This document shows positions 52,628 to 62,044 of a stretch of 64,000 nucleotides of DNA, one piece after another. The position numbers and the translations under genes were made by a program. The first letter of the stretch is position 1. The number at the start of each line of letters is the position of its first letter. The stretch comes from Bacillaceae bacterium JMAK1 (lineage in GTDB: Bacteria > Bacillota > Bacilli > Bacillales > Marinococcaceae). The notes beneath the pieces are model-generated. The model did no database searches. It was not told the DNA's origin and saw only the letters and a program-made list of their open reading frames with translations. Location: assembly GCA_012970285.1 (NCBI GenBank), contig JIBW01000011.1:1-64000 (forward strand), in the 5' to 3' direction.

Positions 52628-53820
52628 ATGTCTGCAGAAACGGAAACCCAACAAAGAAGATTGAACATTCTGGGTGATGATGAATTCAAAGCGATTTTTG
52701 GTAGACCGAATTTTACATATGAAGATCGTTGTCATTTCTTTTCACTCTCCCAGCCCGAAAAAGAGTTGCTGCAAAGATTACATTCAGTAAAGTCCAAGGC
52801 TTATTTTGTGTTGCAACTGGGTTACTTTAAGGTCAAGCATCTGTTTTTTACCTTTGATCTACATGAAGTGTCCGATGACCTTCAACACGTGCTGGAGGAA
52901 CATTTCAGCGGTCGGAAGATCGTTGATCTGAGTTCAATTGGCAAGGACGCCCGTTTAAAGCAGTAGCAATTGATTCTTGCACTGTTCGGCTATCGTCATT
53001 GTGGAGAAGAAGAACGAAGCCAAATCGAAAAAAAGGCCCGGCAAGCCGCAACAGTTTCAAGTAAACAGATTTTTATCTTCCGTGAAATCATGAATCATTT
53101 GTTTGAACATCGTATCGTAGTACCAGGATATAGCTTTATACAGGATACGGTCGGACAGGCCATCACCTTTGAACAGCATCGATTAATCACCATAATGCAG
53201 AATCGTTTAAAAAAGGCTGATATTCAATCCCTAAAGGAACTACTTTCAGACACGGAAGGCTTGTATGAAATAACACGACTCAAGCGTGAGCCCAAAGATT
53301 TTAAACTGAAGGAAATCAAATATGAGATTGAACGGGGTTTGCAGATTCAGCCCCTTTACCTACTTGCCCAAACCTTGTTACCCAAGTTAGGAATTTCGAA
53401 TGAAGGCATTAAATACTATGCCTCACTGGTTGACTATTACTCGGTTTTCAGACTGAAAAGGCTTGACGAATGGATGGTTTACACTTATCTCTTATGTTAT
53501 GTCTCCTATCGTTATCAACGGATGAATGACAATCTCATCAATACCTTGATATACAACATCAGACACTATATGGATGAAGCGAAGTCGTCTGCCAAAGACC
53601 AAGTGTATGAACACTATACCCAAAATCATCAAAACATGAAAAAGGCCGGCGAAGTTTTAAAATTATTGACCGATGACAGCATTGCAGCGGACACCCCCTT
53701 TCATGACATTCAAAAGAAGGCTTTTTCCATTCTTGAACGCCAAAAGCTTTCAAGTCTTGCAAATCAAATTATAAAGAATACAAAATGGATGCAACGGCTC
53801 TCCAATGGGAACATATTGAT
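52628..53820 (+). pseudogene. tnpA: Tn3-family transposase, truncated and interrupted
   Basis: From the ATG at 52628 the N-terminal Tn3 transposase region reads NILGDDEFKAIFGRPNF and SKAYFVLQLGYFK. A TAG at 52964-52966 interrupts the frame, after which it continues (LILALFGYRHCGEEERSQI, then GYSFIQDTVGQAI) for about 280 more codons. Homology ends near 53820, where the hxlR gene begins on the other strand. The C-terminal half with the DDE catalytic residues is missing, so the transposon cannot move by itself. Confidence 0.88.
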
Positions 53821-54173
53821 CAGCTGTCCGGCCAATTCAAGTGTTTTTTCCCCCACTCACCCATAATATCCAGTACAGGGATAAAGCTTTTCCCTTTTGG
53901 TGTTAGTGAGTATTCTACTTTGGGAGGAACCTCTTTATATACTTCTCTGTGAACCATTTGATCATCTTCCAGTTCTCGTAACTGACGTGTTAGTATTCCT
54001 TTTGAAATACCGGGTGCCAATTTTTGAAGTTCACCAAATCTTCTTGTCTGTTTACTTAAATGCCATAGAATAATGAGTTTCCATCTCCCTGCAATTATGT
54101 TTTGAGTTTCTGTAACCGGACAAACCTCTATTTGTTCCTCTGGAGGTTCACCTTGAAACAATGTTCGTGCCAT
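53820..54173 (-). CDS. HxlR-family transcriptional regulator
   Basis: 117 residues, winged-helix HxlR/MarR-like fold: CPVTETQNIIAGRWKLIIL with the conserved N-terminal Cys, then RRFGELQKLAPGISKGILTRQL as recognition part. HxlR proteins respond to aldehydes or electrophiles and oxidants, often through that Cys. Divergent from the NmrA-family gene across a 150-bp promoter gap, so it most likely controls that gene. Confidence 0.9.
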   Translation of the reverse strand: MARTLFQGEPPEEQIEVCPVTETQNIIAGRWKLIILWHLSKQTRRFGELQKLAPGISKGILTRQLRELEDDQMVHREVYKEVPPKVEYSLTPKGKSFIPVLDIMGEWGKKHLNWPDS

Positions 54174-54322
54174 GATAAATACCTCTCCTTCCTAATAGTA
54201 CTATTTTTGTGACTATGTTATAAAAATGTGCCTACTTTAAAAAAATGCCTACTGATATAATATATGACTATGCTTAAAAATCCAACATACAAAAAATTAT
54301 ATAAATAGGAGATGACTTGTTT

Positions 54323-55195
54323 ATGTCAAAAATCGTAATTACTGGGGCAACAGGAGAATTAGGACAATTGGTTGTCCAACATTTACTTGAAAAAGTACCT
54401 GCAAATCAAATCGCTGTTAGTGGTCGAAACGTTGAAAAAGCATCTAAATTTGCTGACCAAGGAATAGAAGTTCGCTATGGGGATTATGATGACCCTTCAT
54501 CTCTGGAAAAAGCATTTGCTGGAGCTTCTAAGTTGCTTCTAATATCAACACCACAAGACGACTCGGTAGTACGTATTCGCAAACACGTTGATGCCATTGA
54601 GGCAGCTAAAAAGGCAGGAGTAAAACACCTTCTTTATACAAGTTTTGCTGCTGTTGATAAGGGGGCATTTCCTCCACTTGGAGATGTTCATTCAGCAACT
54701 GAATATACCCTTCGTGCTTCAGGTCTTTCAACTACGATTTTAAGAAATGCTTTTTATCAAGAAGTGTTTGTTAATGAGAGCCTTCAATCGTTTGTTGATA
54801 GTGGAGTAATCGTGACTTCTGCTGGAAAAGGTAAAGTTAATACAGTAGAACGAAATGACCTTGCTTTAGCAGCAGCAACCGTTCTGGCTGGAGAAGGACA
54901 TGAAGATAAAGTTTATGAATTAGCATCATCTGAAACTTGGAATTATGATGAACTTGCTAACATTCTTTCGGATGTTTCAGGAAAAAACGTAACTCATCAG
55001 TCTATGTCAGACTCTGAAGCTCTAGAGAGAATGGTTAATTCTGGCGTTCCTGAAGGTTTTGCTCATTTTCAAATTGCTCTTTACAATTCAATAGCCGATG
55101 GAAATGAGGGGAACGCTTCCAGTGATTTAGAAGATTTGATTGGTAGAAAACCAACTTCAATTCGCGAAAGTATCACTCATTTTTTCAATAAATAA
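54323..55195 (+). CDS. NmrA-family NAD(P)-binding oxidoreductase, QorB-like
   Basis: About 290 residues (ATG at 54323; a TTG two codons earlier is closer to the AGGAG site). Rossmann motif ITGATGELGQLV at the N-terminus, GRNVEKA at the end of the second strand, and an atypical-SDR body (LLYTSFAAVDKG, TILRNAFYQEVF). Similar proteins reduce quinones with NADPH. Paired with an HxlR regulator, as in many Firmicutes quinone- or aldehyde-stress modules. Confidence 0.85.
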   Translation: MSKIVITGATGELGQLVVQHLLEKVPANQIAVSGRNVEKASKFADQGIEVRYGDYDDPSSLEKAFAGASKLLLISTPQDDSVVRIRKHVDAIEAAKKAGVKHLLYTSFAAVDKGAFPPLGDVHSATEYTLRASGLSTTILRNAFYQEVFVNESLQSFVDSGVIVTSAGKGKVNTVERNDLALAAATVLAGEGHEDKVYELASSETWNYDELANILSDVSGKNVTHQSMSDSEALERMVNSGVPEGFAHFQIALYNSIADGNEGNASSDLEDLIGRKPTSIRESITHFFNK

Positions 55196-55230
55196 GCGAT
55201 TTCTATAAACATTAAGAGGATACCAATATG

Positions 55231-55453
55231 AAAGACTGCTACTAAATTGGAGCAGTCTTTTTTATAAATATAGACAAGCCTTAAACAGAATTAATGCATG
55301 GTTCTTGTTAAACGAAACCAGCTAATAAAAACTAATGTATTATTCCATTATAGGGCGCGATTGTTTAATAACAAGCGCCCTTACTGCTGCATTGGGTGAT
55401 TAAACACAGGAGTCGTATTTGGATAATTCTGAATCAGCCATTTTCGAGGGGTT
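55231..55453 (-). repeat. Right arm of the inverted repeat of about 222 bp
   Basis: Reverse-complement match to 47187-47408, about 99 percent identical. It contains the 3' end of the secreted-protein gene at 55.4 kb and its terminator (AAGACTGCT/AGCAGTCTT, 55232-55258). This arm belongs to the full-length gene, so it is probably the source and the left arm the copy. Confidence 0.92.
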
Positions 55454-55852
55454 TCCCGTCCATTGATGCCGACCGTGTAAATACACTTCTCCATCGTCAG
55501 AAATAAGTACTCGGGAAAAACTCTCCAATGTACCAGGGTAGATTGATTGAGCCTCGCCAAAGCTTTTCGCCTTAAAATCTAACCCATAACTGGTCGGTAC
55601 ACTGTTTCTAGTGCTGTCTATACGATCCTTTGGACCAGCTGGCAATGTAGCGCTAAAGCTTGTTGAGAAGTTCCATCCCAAGAGATCACCTTGGCTATTA
55701 ATTGCGCCTAATTCGGAAATGTCTACAATATCAGACATAGGACCTTCTGCTAATACATCACTGACTTGATTCGCATGTGCAGGTAATACATGACCAAAAG
55801 CAATAATTGCTGTTAAAAAAACGAGACTAACAACCTTTCCTAATCGATACAC
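55400..55852 (-). CDS. Secreted hypothetical protein (150 aa)
   Basis: A GTG at 55852 lies 6 nt after GGAGG; an ATG two codons earlier abuts that site and is less likely. Signal peptide (VVSLVFLTAIIAFGHVLPAHA) with cleavage after AHA, then about 120 residues with beta-type composition (FSTSFSATLPAGPKDRIDS, SRVLISDDGEVYLHGRHQW). No family recognised. It lies directly after the M23 peptidase gene on the same strand. Its last codons are duplicated in the left repeat arm. Confidence 0.65.
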   Translation of the reverse strand: MYRLGKVVSLVFLTAIIAFGHVLPAHANQVSDVLAEGPMSDIVDISELGAINSQGDLLGWNFSTSFSATLPAGPKDRIDSTRNSVPTSYGLDFKAKSFGEAQSIYPGTLESFSRVLISDDGEVYLHGRHQWTGNPSKMADSELSKYDSCV

Positions 55853-55932
55853 ATTCATCCTCCTCGATAGTAAATAATACAAACTAAAAGTCTTCAATCC
55901 CCCTTTCAGTAGAGAAAGTTCTTAAATCAAGC

Positions 55933-55966
55933 AAACGAACGTGAGCGGAACCCCACGTTCGTTTAA
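55933..55966 (-). terminator. Terminator of the conjugation-type gene cluster
   Basis: AAACGAACGTG (55933-55943) and CACGTTCGTTT (55954-55964), a perfect 11-bp stem just after the minus-strand stop of the M23 peptidase gene. Confidence 0.85.
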
Positions 55967-55982
55967 TCTTTTAAGAACGACT

Positions 55983-57182
55983 TTAGCGGTTGTAAAAGTT
56001 CATTGGGTTTTGCGGTTGACCGTCAATAATGATTTCAAAATGAAGGTGTGCGCCGCTCGAACGTCCTGTATTTCCTAAACGACCAACGACATCGCCTTGC
56101 TCTACTGTTGTTCCGACGCTTGCTCCTGGTGACTGTAAGTGAAGGTAACGCGTTTCTAAGCCGTTTCCGTGATTCACACGTACATAATGTCCCGCTGCAT
56201 GGTGGTACGCCGATTGGGTAACCGTCCCGCTCTCGATGCTAAAGATCGGTTCTCCTTCTTGGCCAGGTGTACTTCCTCCAATGTCTGTCCCGTTATGCAT
56301 CCGTCCATTTCGCATTCCATAGTTGCTCGTTACACGCGTGGAAGTCGTTGGCCAGATAAAGTCGTAATTACTGCCAATATCCGCAAAGGAACCGCTATAC
56401 GATTCAAGGTTACTGCTCTGATCAGTTTCATCGATGATCTCATCAAGGTCTCGATCAACAGCTTCCTCAAGAGCATCGTCTAAGATCTTGGCCGACCATT
56501 TTTTGTAAGGTGTAAATTCGTGTTCATCGTATAGGTCTGTCAGGTGATTCCCTAATAATTCATCAGTTTCAAAACCACCTTGTTCTTCGTTAAAGTCTTC
56601 AATGCGCGAATCCAACGTAGATAAGGCTTGCTGATCTTTACCAAACTCAACGTCATAAGATTCAGAGGCTTCATCATACGCCTTTTCCTTTTCACTCAAT
56701 GCCGTATAAAGCGCTTTTAGCTTACGATCATCCTCATGCATGAGGCGAAGCAATTTTGTGACGGTGTTGAGGTCCTTACGATCCACATCAACCAGCTCAA
56801 GCGCTAACGGACTTAATGCATCAATGGAGCGGTTGTGCAAACTGCGTTCAAGAGGGTAATCCTCTTCGTTCGATTTCAAAGTCAAGTTTTTCAAGGTTTC
56901 AAAGGTTTCAGAGTTCAGGAATTCTTCAATTTCTAGCAACCGCTCCTCTTGTTTATCATTTAATTGATCGATGGCTTCTAGAAGTCTTACTTGATCAACT
57001 TCATATTGTTCTAATTGCTCTTGATGTGGATGCAGGGTTTCTTGAAGGTGATGCTTTGCAATCTCCATTTCTTGCATTCGTAGAAAGTCGTCTTTTTCCC
57101 CGTCTGTTTCCGCGCCAAAAACCGCTGCCGGTATGAGTAGACCGATAGCGGTAAGTGTCAATCCCCATTTTCGTTTGATCAT
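55983..57182 (-). CDS. Secreted M23 endopeptidase with long coiled-coil region
   Basis: 399 residues. Signal peptide (to about 24), a long acidic helical, coiled-coil-prone region (about 30-255), and a C-terminal lysostaphin-type LytM domain (about 280-395). Zinc ligands are visible as MHNGTDIGG and the final HLHFE, with HHAAGHYVRV between. It would cleave peptidoglycan cross-bridges. In this cluster it may open the wall for DNA transfer, as dedicated hydrolases do in conjugation systems; it could also be an ordinary wall-remodelling enzyme. Confidence 0.85.
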   Translation of the reverse strand: MIKRKWGLTLTAIGLLIPAAVFGAETDGEKDDFLRMQEMEIAKHHLQETLHPHQEQLEQYEVDQVRLLEAIDQLNDKQEERLLEIEEFLNSETFETLKNLTLKSNEEDYPLERSLHNRSIDALSPLALELVDVDRKDLNTVTKLLRLMHEDDRKLKALYTALSEKEKAYDEASESYDVEFGKDQQALSTLDSRIEDFNEEQGGFETDELLGNHLTDLYDEHEFTPYKKWSAKILDDALEEAVDRDLDEIIDETDQSSNLESYSGSFADIGSNYDFIWPTTSTRVTSNYGMRNGRMHNGTDIGGSTPGQEGEPIFSIESGTVTQSAYHHAAGHYVRVNHGNGLETRYLHLQSPGASVGTTVEQGDVVGRLGNTGRSSGAHLHFEIIIDGQPQNPMNFYNR

Positions 57183-57205
57183 CTGTTGTCGTTTCTCCTT
57201 CTCGT

Positions 57206-57418
57206 TTACTTACTGACATCCTCTGGTGTGAAATGCATCATCGGTAGATTCACACGTTCCCAATTATCAACGCCGTCAAAAACACTAATGCTTCCAAATG
57301 ATGCGGGCGCCCCATTTTTTCGTAATTGGCCCTGGGCATCATAACAATACACATTTCCTGATTTACTCCTGACAGCTTGGCGTGATTCGATGGCGTCGAT
57401 GGCCTCTTCTAATGTCAT
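57206..57418 (-). CDS. Small hypothetical protein (70 aa)
   Basis: ATG with GGAGAC about 10 nt upstream. A small soluble protein beginning TLEEAIDAIESRQAV, then a beta-rich part (GNVYCYDAQGQLRKNGA). No family recognised. It lies 23 nt before the M23 peptidase gene in the same direction and is probably co-transcribed. Confidence 0.6.
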   Translation of the reverse strand: MTLEEAIDAIESRQAVRSKSGNVYCYDAQGQLRKNGAPASFGSISVFDGVDNWERVNLPMMHFTPEDVSK

Positions 57419-57449
57419 GTGTTGTCTCGTCTCCTCTGTTGTCGTGAAT

Positions 57450-58217
57450 TTAAGTATTTTGTTTAAGCATAATGAGTTGTTGCTTGTGGTGTTGCAGAAT
57501 GTCCTTTTGATCTGAAAGCCATTGCCCTTGTTGATAACGGTAGAACGTTAGCGGCATTGTTTTTCTTCGATCAAGGTCTTCCTCAAACACATAACGAACA
57601 GGCGCCCCCTCTAATTTAGGCGCAAGGTCGTAAACCTCAATGATGTCTTCGCATACGATAAGGCTAGGCTTCTTGATGGCAAGGATGTCACAGTGGTCAG
57701 TGACAGTGTCTTGAATGTTCTTAATGGGTAAAATCTCCATGCGCTGGCCACGAATGGAGATCTTACCTACAAATGGAGATTGACTCGCACCCATCTGTAA
57801 GCCTTTGTAGTGCGATTTTAATGCAGTGTACAAGCGCCAGTATTCAAGACGTTGCAACACACTCGCTAATGGCCACATAACCCAGGCATTCTCTGTTACT
57901 CTTGCTTTCTCCCCTAAATAATCGATGCCACTCTTGCCTAACGTATAGACGTCAATCTGCTTGCCGGTAACGAGTAGGTGATGGCGAAGAATCAACCCAT
58001 GCTTTTCCATTCGAACGCGTACCCGCTTTTGGCCGTTAAGAAAGAGGTGCGTTAATTGGCTAGAACCGATGAGTCCGATGGCATTGATGGCACGTAAGGC
58101 TAAAAACTCCCGATGTGGGAGTGTCGGTTGTTCCGTAGCCTTAGCACCGTCTATGCTATGTACCCGCTGCCACCGCAACGAGTAGTCCTGCTTTGCACTA
58201 AATGGGCTTCGTTCCAT
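57450..58217 (-). CDS. Replication-relaxation family protein
   Basis: 255 residues. An N-terminal winged-helix-like part (FLALRAINAIGLIGSSQLTHLFL, typical of the family) and a C-terminal nuclease-like or scaffold part. Such proteins are encoded beside plasmid and ICE transfer genes in Firmicutes and actinobacteria and are thought to bind DNA near origins or relaxases. It starts 11 nt after the S1-domain protein gene, so one operon. Confidence 0.75.
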   Translation of the reverse strand: MERSPFSAKQDYSLRWQRVHSIDGAKATEQPTLPHREFLALRAINAIGLIGSSQLTHLFLNGQKRVRVRMEKHGLILRHHLLVTGKQIDVYTLGKSGIDYLGEKARVTENAWVMWPLASVLQRLEYWRLYTALKSHYKGLQMGASQSPFVGKISIRGQRMEILPIKNIQDTVTDHCDILAIKKPSLIVCEDIIEVYDLAPKLEGAPVRYVFEEDLDRRKTMPLTFYRYQQGQWLSDQKDILQHHKQQLIMLKQNT

Positions 58218-58228
58218 CCGAAACCCTC

Positions 58229-59068
58229 CTACAAGTTCGCGCGCTTTTGAATACGTCGAAACGTCACGCGAACATGTTGTTGTTTATGATCAATGCGGAC
58301 ACAGCGGACGACTACCCGATCCCCGACATTCACGACTTCGTTGATCGGATGATTCCCCATGCCTGTAATCCCTGGTGCTAATTTAATGTACATGCCTTTG
58401 TCGCTCGTGCCGACAACTTCGCCAACATAGGTGCTTCCTTCGGCTAATAAGCGACCCACATTGTGCCACGGATCAGGAAGTGTGGCTTTCCGACTTAGGG
58501 AGAGGATTTGATTCTCCACATCGATCTCTGTTACCGCTACTTGGATGATGTCTTCCACGCTAACATGATCCCGAAGGTCATCGACCCAATCGAATCCGTA
58601 CTCAGAAACATGGATGTTGGTCTCGATCCCTTCGACTTGGACAACCATGTAGTTATCATTTACGTACCGAACAACTGCTTTTGTCGTGGCTCCCACTCCT
58701 GCAGCAGCTAATCGCTCCCAAGCACGTTCTCGCGTTTTTTCCATGGCCGCTTTACGATCGGCCATAAACAGTTGTTCATCATCGTGTACTTTAATAACTT
58801 TAAAGCGGATCGTGGACCCGATCATGTTGTCGAGCTGTCGAGCATCCTTCACATCCATTAAGTCAAAGGGGATTAAGCCTTTTTGTTCTTTGACCATGAC
58901 AACGGCACATGTCACCCGCTCCCCGTTCAATTCATGCACTTCTTCTCCAAACAGTTCCGCTTCTAAAAAGCGTCCGTTACGATAGGCCGTATTGACGAGT
59001 CGAGCACCCGTTTCTTCAGCCGTTTGTGGTTTCATTCCTTCGGTTTGGTTAAAAAGTACTTCTGTCAT
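58229..59068 (-). CDS. S1 RNA-binding domain protein in a transfer gene cluster
   Basis: 279 residues composed of three S1-like modules: about 25-105 (ERVTCAVVMVKEQKGLIPF), 115-190 (VVRYVNDNYMVVQVEGIETN) and 200-275 (STYVGEVVGTSDKGMYIKL with VGDRVVVRCVRID). S1 modules bind single-stranded RNA or DNA. Located between a VirD4-like ATPase and a replication-relaxation gene, it may handle single-stranded transfer DNA; a translational role as in ribosomal protein S1 is the other possibility. Confidence 0.8.
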   Translation of the reverse strand: MTEVLFNQTEGMKPQTAEETGARLVNTAYRNGRFLEAELFGEEVHELNGERVTCAVVMVKEQKGLIPFDLMDVKDARQLDNMIGSTIRFKVIKVHDDEQLFMADRKAAMEKTRERAWERLAAAGVGATTKAVVRYVNDNYMVVQVEGIETNIHVSEYGFDWVDDLRDHVSVEDIIQVAVTEIDVENQILSLSRKATLPDPWHNVGRLLAEGSTYVGEVVGTSDKGMYIKLAPGITGMGNHPINEVVNVGDRVVVRCVRIDHKQQHVRVTFRRIQKRANL

Positions 59069-59109
59069 TTGAATCGCTCCCTCATGGTTTATTTTTGAGT
59101 ACGTAAGCC

Positions 59110-61323
59110 TTAAAACATTTCATCGTCATCAATGAGATCAATGAATTGTGAATCACGGCGTTCTTCATCCTCTTGGTGAGGGGACCCGCCGGAAGGGTCT
59201 GGCCATCCATCATCACCTCCAACGGGCATTGGCTTTTGAATGACTTGTTGATTGACTTTTTGTTGATTTGCCGTAGGCGCTGAGGCTTCTGAAGGGATCG
59301 GTGTAGGTTCATCATCAAGAAGATTTACAGGCTCTTCATCACTTGCTGCAGGAAGTGATTCTCCCTGTTGTCTAGGTGTAGTGGTTACCGCTTCTTCTTC
59401 CTCATGGTGTTCATAGAGAACCGCGAACGGATCAGGCTCATTCGGCTCTATGTTTTTGTGATTGTTGTGACTAGATTCATCGACGATCGGGCTTCCGCTT
59501 AACCCCTGTTCAGTGGATGGACCCTTCGCAAAAGCATGTCGTGCTTCTTGGGCGACTTCTTCTTTGTAATCTTCATAGACAAAGGCTTCGTTTTCCCTCT
59601 CTGGTGGCGGTTCCTGATGATAGAAGCTCTCAAAGTCTTCAATCATCGCTTCCGCGTTAACAGCCGATACAGGAGAAGCTACCGAGGTTGTCGGAGCTGA
59701 TTTCGTGTCACCCGCTGTTTCTGGCACATTTGATACCGTTTCGTCCGTGCTTTCGCCTATTATTTCTCCATTGGCATCAATCGTACGACCGTCTGAACGA
59801 ACAGCCTGGGGCAGCGGTTCTTCCACCCAATCCAATACCGGATAACGCAAAAGAACCCCGTCATCCTCAGATGGGGGCGGTTGGCGATCCGTATAATACT
59901 GAATCATGGCTTGCTTCTTCCATTTGCCTAATAGATTGAAGGCAGCTACAGGTTTGGCTTGCCACTGCTCTAGAGGTGTCATCATGGATACTTGTTCGGC
60001 TTCAATGTCCGCGATGAATTTATCTCTTAGCTCTTGTTTTGAACGAGGCAAGAAAATGCCCTTTGTAATCCCTGGCGGTTGTAACTGCCGGTCTTGGAGA
60101 AGCTTATGAACAAAGTAGTTGTTCGGCATCCCGTCCATGAAGAATGTGTATGGCAACCGCTCCACTTCACGCTCAATCTCTTTTTGTGCCTTCGGAATGA
60201 CTTTCTTGAGCGGATTCCCATCATAAATCTTATCTTGATCTACGATCGTATTCATCCCCATGATGGATGCCATTTCTTTTGCGTCATCATGCTCTAGACC
60301 ACCAAACACCATCTTGTTACGGGTACTCCCCATAATCGTTTGTTTCATCATACGTCCATCCATTTTTCCACTTGCTACCGCTAGTTGACCCAAACTCTGA
60401 ATGGCAAATACACCGGCAACTTTGTATTCACGGGCAATGGAAAGAAACTTTTCAACATCTGGGTTAATGTAGCGTGAGTATTCGTCAATGATTAAGTAAT
60501 GGGGGATACGCTCATCTTCTGCACCTGGACGTCGATACGTGGCCAACTGTGCGTGCATGGCCACAAACTGCCCAAACGCGTCTCCAGACTTCCCGAGCTT
60601 AGCCAATGACGTATCAATGCCTAGTATGCCGCCCGTCTCAAAGTGTCGATCTAAACTAAACGAGGAAGGCTTTGAAATAATCGGTTTCAGATACGGATTG
60701 GATAAGATGTTCTCTAACTGCGCCCGTAACCCAATCGCAAAGCTTCTAAATTTTTGAGCTTCTTGGCTTTTCGCATTCAATAACTCATCAATAAAAAACG
60801 CCGAAAGCTCATGTTCTACCCCTTGTCGGACTAAGCGATTGACATTCTCACGTAACACGTCTTCATTTTGTAAGTTGACGAGGACATCACGAAGATAGAC
60901 ATGATCCCCATACAACGTCTTCAACAACTCCACAATCTTTCGTGTAAATAGCTCTTGGATGGACGCAAAGAATGGATCTTGCTTCCCGAACATGGTTTGA
61001 AGTACCGCTACGGTTGCCTCGACAATGTCCGTCTTATCCCCTGCCATCACATTAAAAATTGCCGAGTTTGGATCGGTTGGACTAATCATCGTCATCTCTT
61101 GACCGGAGGCTTCGCACAACATTCGTAGATCGCGAACGAAATCGCCCTTCGGTTCAATCACGGTCAGACCGACAGGTTTTCCAAGTTTTCGAGCCTTGAT
61201 AATTTGATAGACCATCGGTTTTAAGAGAAGAGCGGTTTTACCCGATCCAGTGGGACCGACGATCAGCGTGTGCATAAAGGCGTCTTTGCCGCCCCAGTGC
61301 GTTTTTGTAGCTTCCAATAACAC
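59110..61323 (-). CDS. VirD4/TraG-like conjugative coupling ATPase
   Basis: 737 residues. Walker A GPTGSGKTALLLK at about 23-34, Walker B in YLIIDEYSRYI near 278, followed by a TraM-recognition-type region (FAIQSLGQLA). The last 250 residues are acidic, Pro/Ser-rich and likely disordered. It would couple the relaxosome to the type IV secretion channel. It begins almost at Walker A, whereas most VirD4 proteins have N-terminal membrane helices; those may sit on another subunit or have been lost. GTG start; a TTG two codons on suits the GGGGGTGA site better. Confidence 0.88.
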   Translation of the reverse strand: MLLEATKTHWGGKDAFMHTLIVGPTGSGKTALLLKPMVYQIIKARKLGKPVGLTVIEPKGDFVRDLRMLCEASGQEMTMISPTDPNSAIFNVMAGDKTDIVEATVAVLQTMFGKQDPFFASIQELFTRKIVELLKTLYGDHVYLRDVLVNLQNEDVLRENVNRLVRQGVEHELSAFFIDELLNAKSQEAQKFRSFAIGLRAQLENILSNPYLKPIISKPSSFSLDRHFETGGILGIDTSLAKLGKSGDAFGQFVAMHAQLATYRRPGAEDERIPHYLIIDEYSRYINPDVEKFLSIAREYKVAGVFAIQSLGQLAVASGKMDGRMMKQTIMGSTRNKMVFGGLEHDDAKEMASIMGMNTIVDQDKIYDGNPLKKVIPKAQKEIEREVERLPYTFFMDGMPNNYFVHKLLQDRQLQPPGITKGIFLPRSKQELRDKFIADIEAEQVSMMTPLEQWQAKPVAAFNLLGKWKKQAMIQYYTDRQPPPSEDDGVLLRYPVLDWVEEPLPQAVRSDGRTIDANGEIIGESTDETVSNVPETAGDTKSAPTTSVASPVSAVNAEAMIEDFESFYHQEPPPERENEAFVYEDYKEEVAQEARHAFAKGPSTEQGLSGSPIVDESSHNNHKNIEPNEPDPFAVLYEHHEEEEAVTTTPRQQGESLPAASDEEPVNLLDDEPTPIPSEASAPTANQQKVNQQVIQKPMPVGGDDGWPDPSGGSPHQEDEERRDSQFIDLIDDDEMF

Positions 61324-61360
61324 TCACCCCCTTTCATAAAGTTAACGTGCAGCGGGACTA

Positions 61361-61481
61361 TTCGTATTCCTCGAACACATGCGGATTTGACGCCATCACC
61401 ATTTGTCCGTGATAGATGGTAGCTCTTGATACCCTTTAAAAAAGTTTCAAACTGCCCGGCAATCATGGCCGCTAAATTCAT
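61361..61481 (-). pseudogene. Small frameshifted gene before the coupling ATPase
   Basis: An ATG at 61481 opens a frame reading NLAAMIAGQFETFLKGIK. About 20 codons on, the likely continuation is in the next frame (ATIYHGQMVMASNPHVFEEYE to a TAG). One lost base would explain it. Probably a short transfer-operon gene of about 45 codons, now broken; evidence is modest. Confidence 0.3.
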
Positions 61482-61490
61482 TTCTAGAGA

Positions 61491-61817
61491 TCAACGTTTT
61501 ATAATTCTATTTAGTTTCTGTAAACCTATGGGAATGATCATACGGGTCAGTTTTTGTTCATGGAGCAGCTGCTTGTATTGATGATTTGAAACCGGTAGTC
61601 TACCCGGCTCCAGAATATCCGTCCGTTGTTTCCCCACAAAACGCAATTCTCTAAACGTTGCCCAATCAGTAAAAATAACATTTTGATAACTCATATAATG
61701 ATCCTGATGTCTTTTCATTAATCGATAAAATTCTTGCTGCCTTCCAATTAAAAAGTGCATGAATGAATCACTTTTTTTTAATGAATATAAAAAAAGCCAT
61801 TTGTTGGTGATTACCAA
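61491..61817 (-). CDS. Hypothetical protein (108 aa or shorter)
   Basis: Basic protein with LIGRQQEFYRLMKRHQDHYM and TDWATFRELRFVGKQRTDIL; an internal ATG giving about 89 residues is a likely alternative start, because no ribosome site precedes the longer reading. It lies at the head of the transfer cluster, on the same strand. Family unknown. A hairpin (CATTTG/CAAATG, about 61798-61824) overlaps its presumed 5' end. Confidence 0.4.
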   Translation of the reverse strand: MVITNKWLFLYSLKKSDSFMHFLIGRQQEFYRLMKRHQDHYMSYQNVIFTDWATFRELRFVGKQRTDILEPGRLPVSNHQYKQLLHEQKLTRMIIPIGLQKLNRIIKR

Positions 61818-62044
61818 TCAAATGACGTTTACAAAAACATTACATATAATGTGTGTTATCCTTGTAATTTTGGTTGCTCAGAAATGAAAAAGTAGTAATC
61901 TATTAAAAAAGAAGCTTACGTAAGAAATCTTATAACGATTCAGAGCCCATTATCGACCTTGCACATCTAGCTTATACTACTTTTTAAACGAGATTTTTCA
62001 TAGGGGTTCTTACTGCTTTTTATAAGGCAGATTTATGAAGTGAC

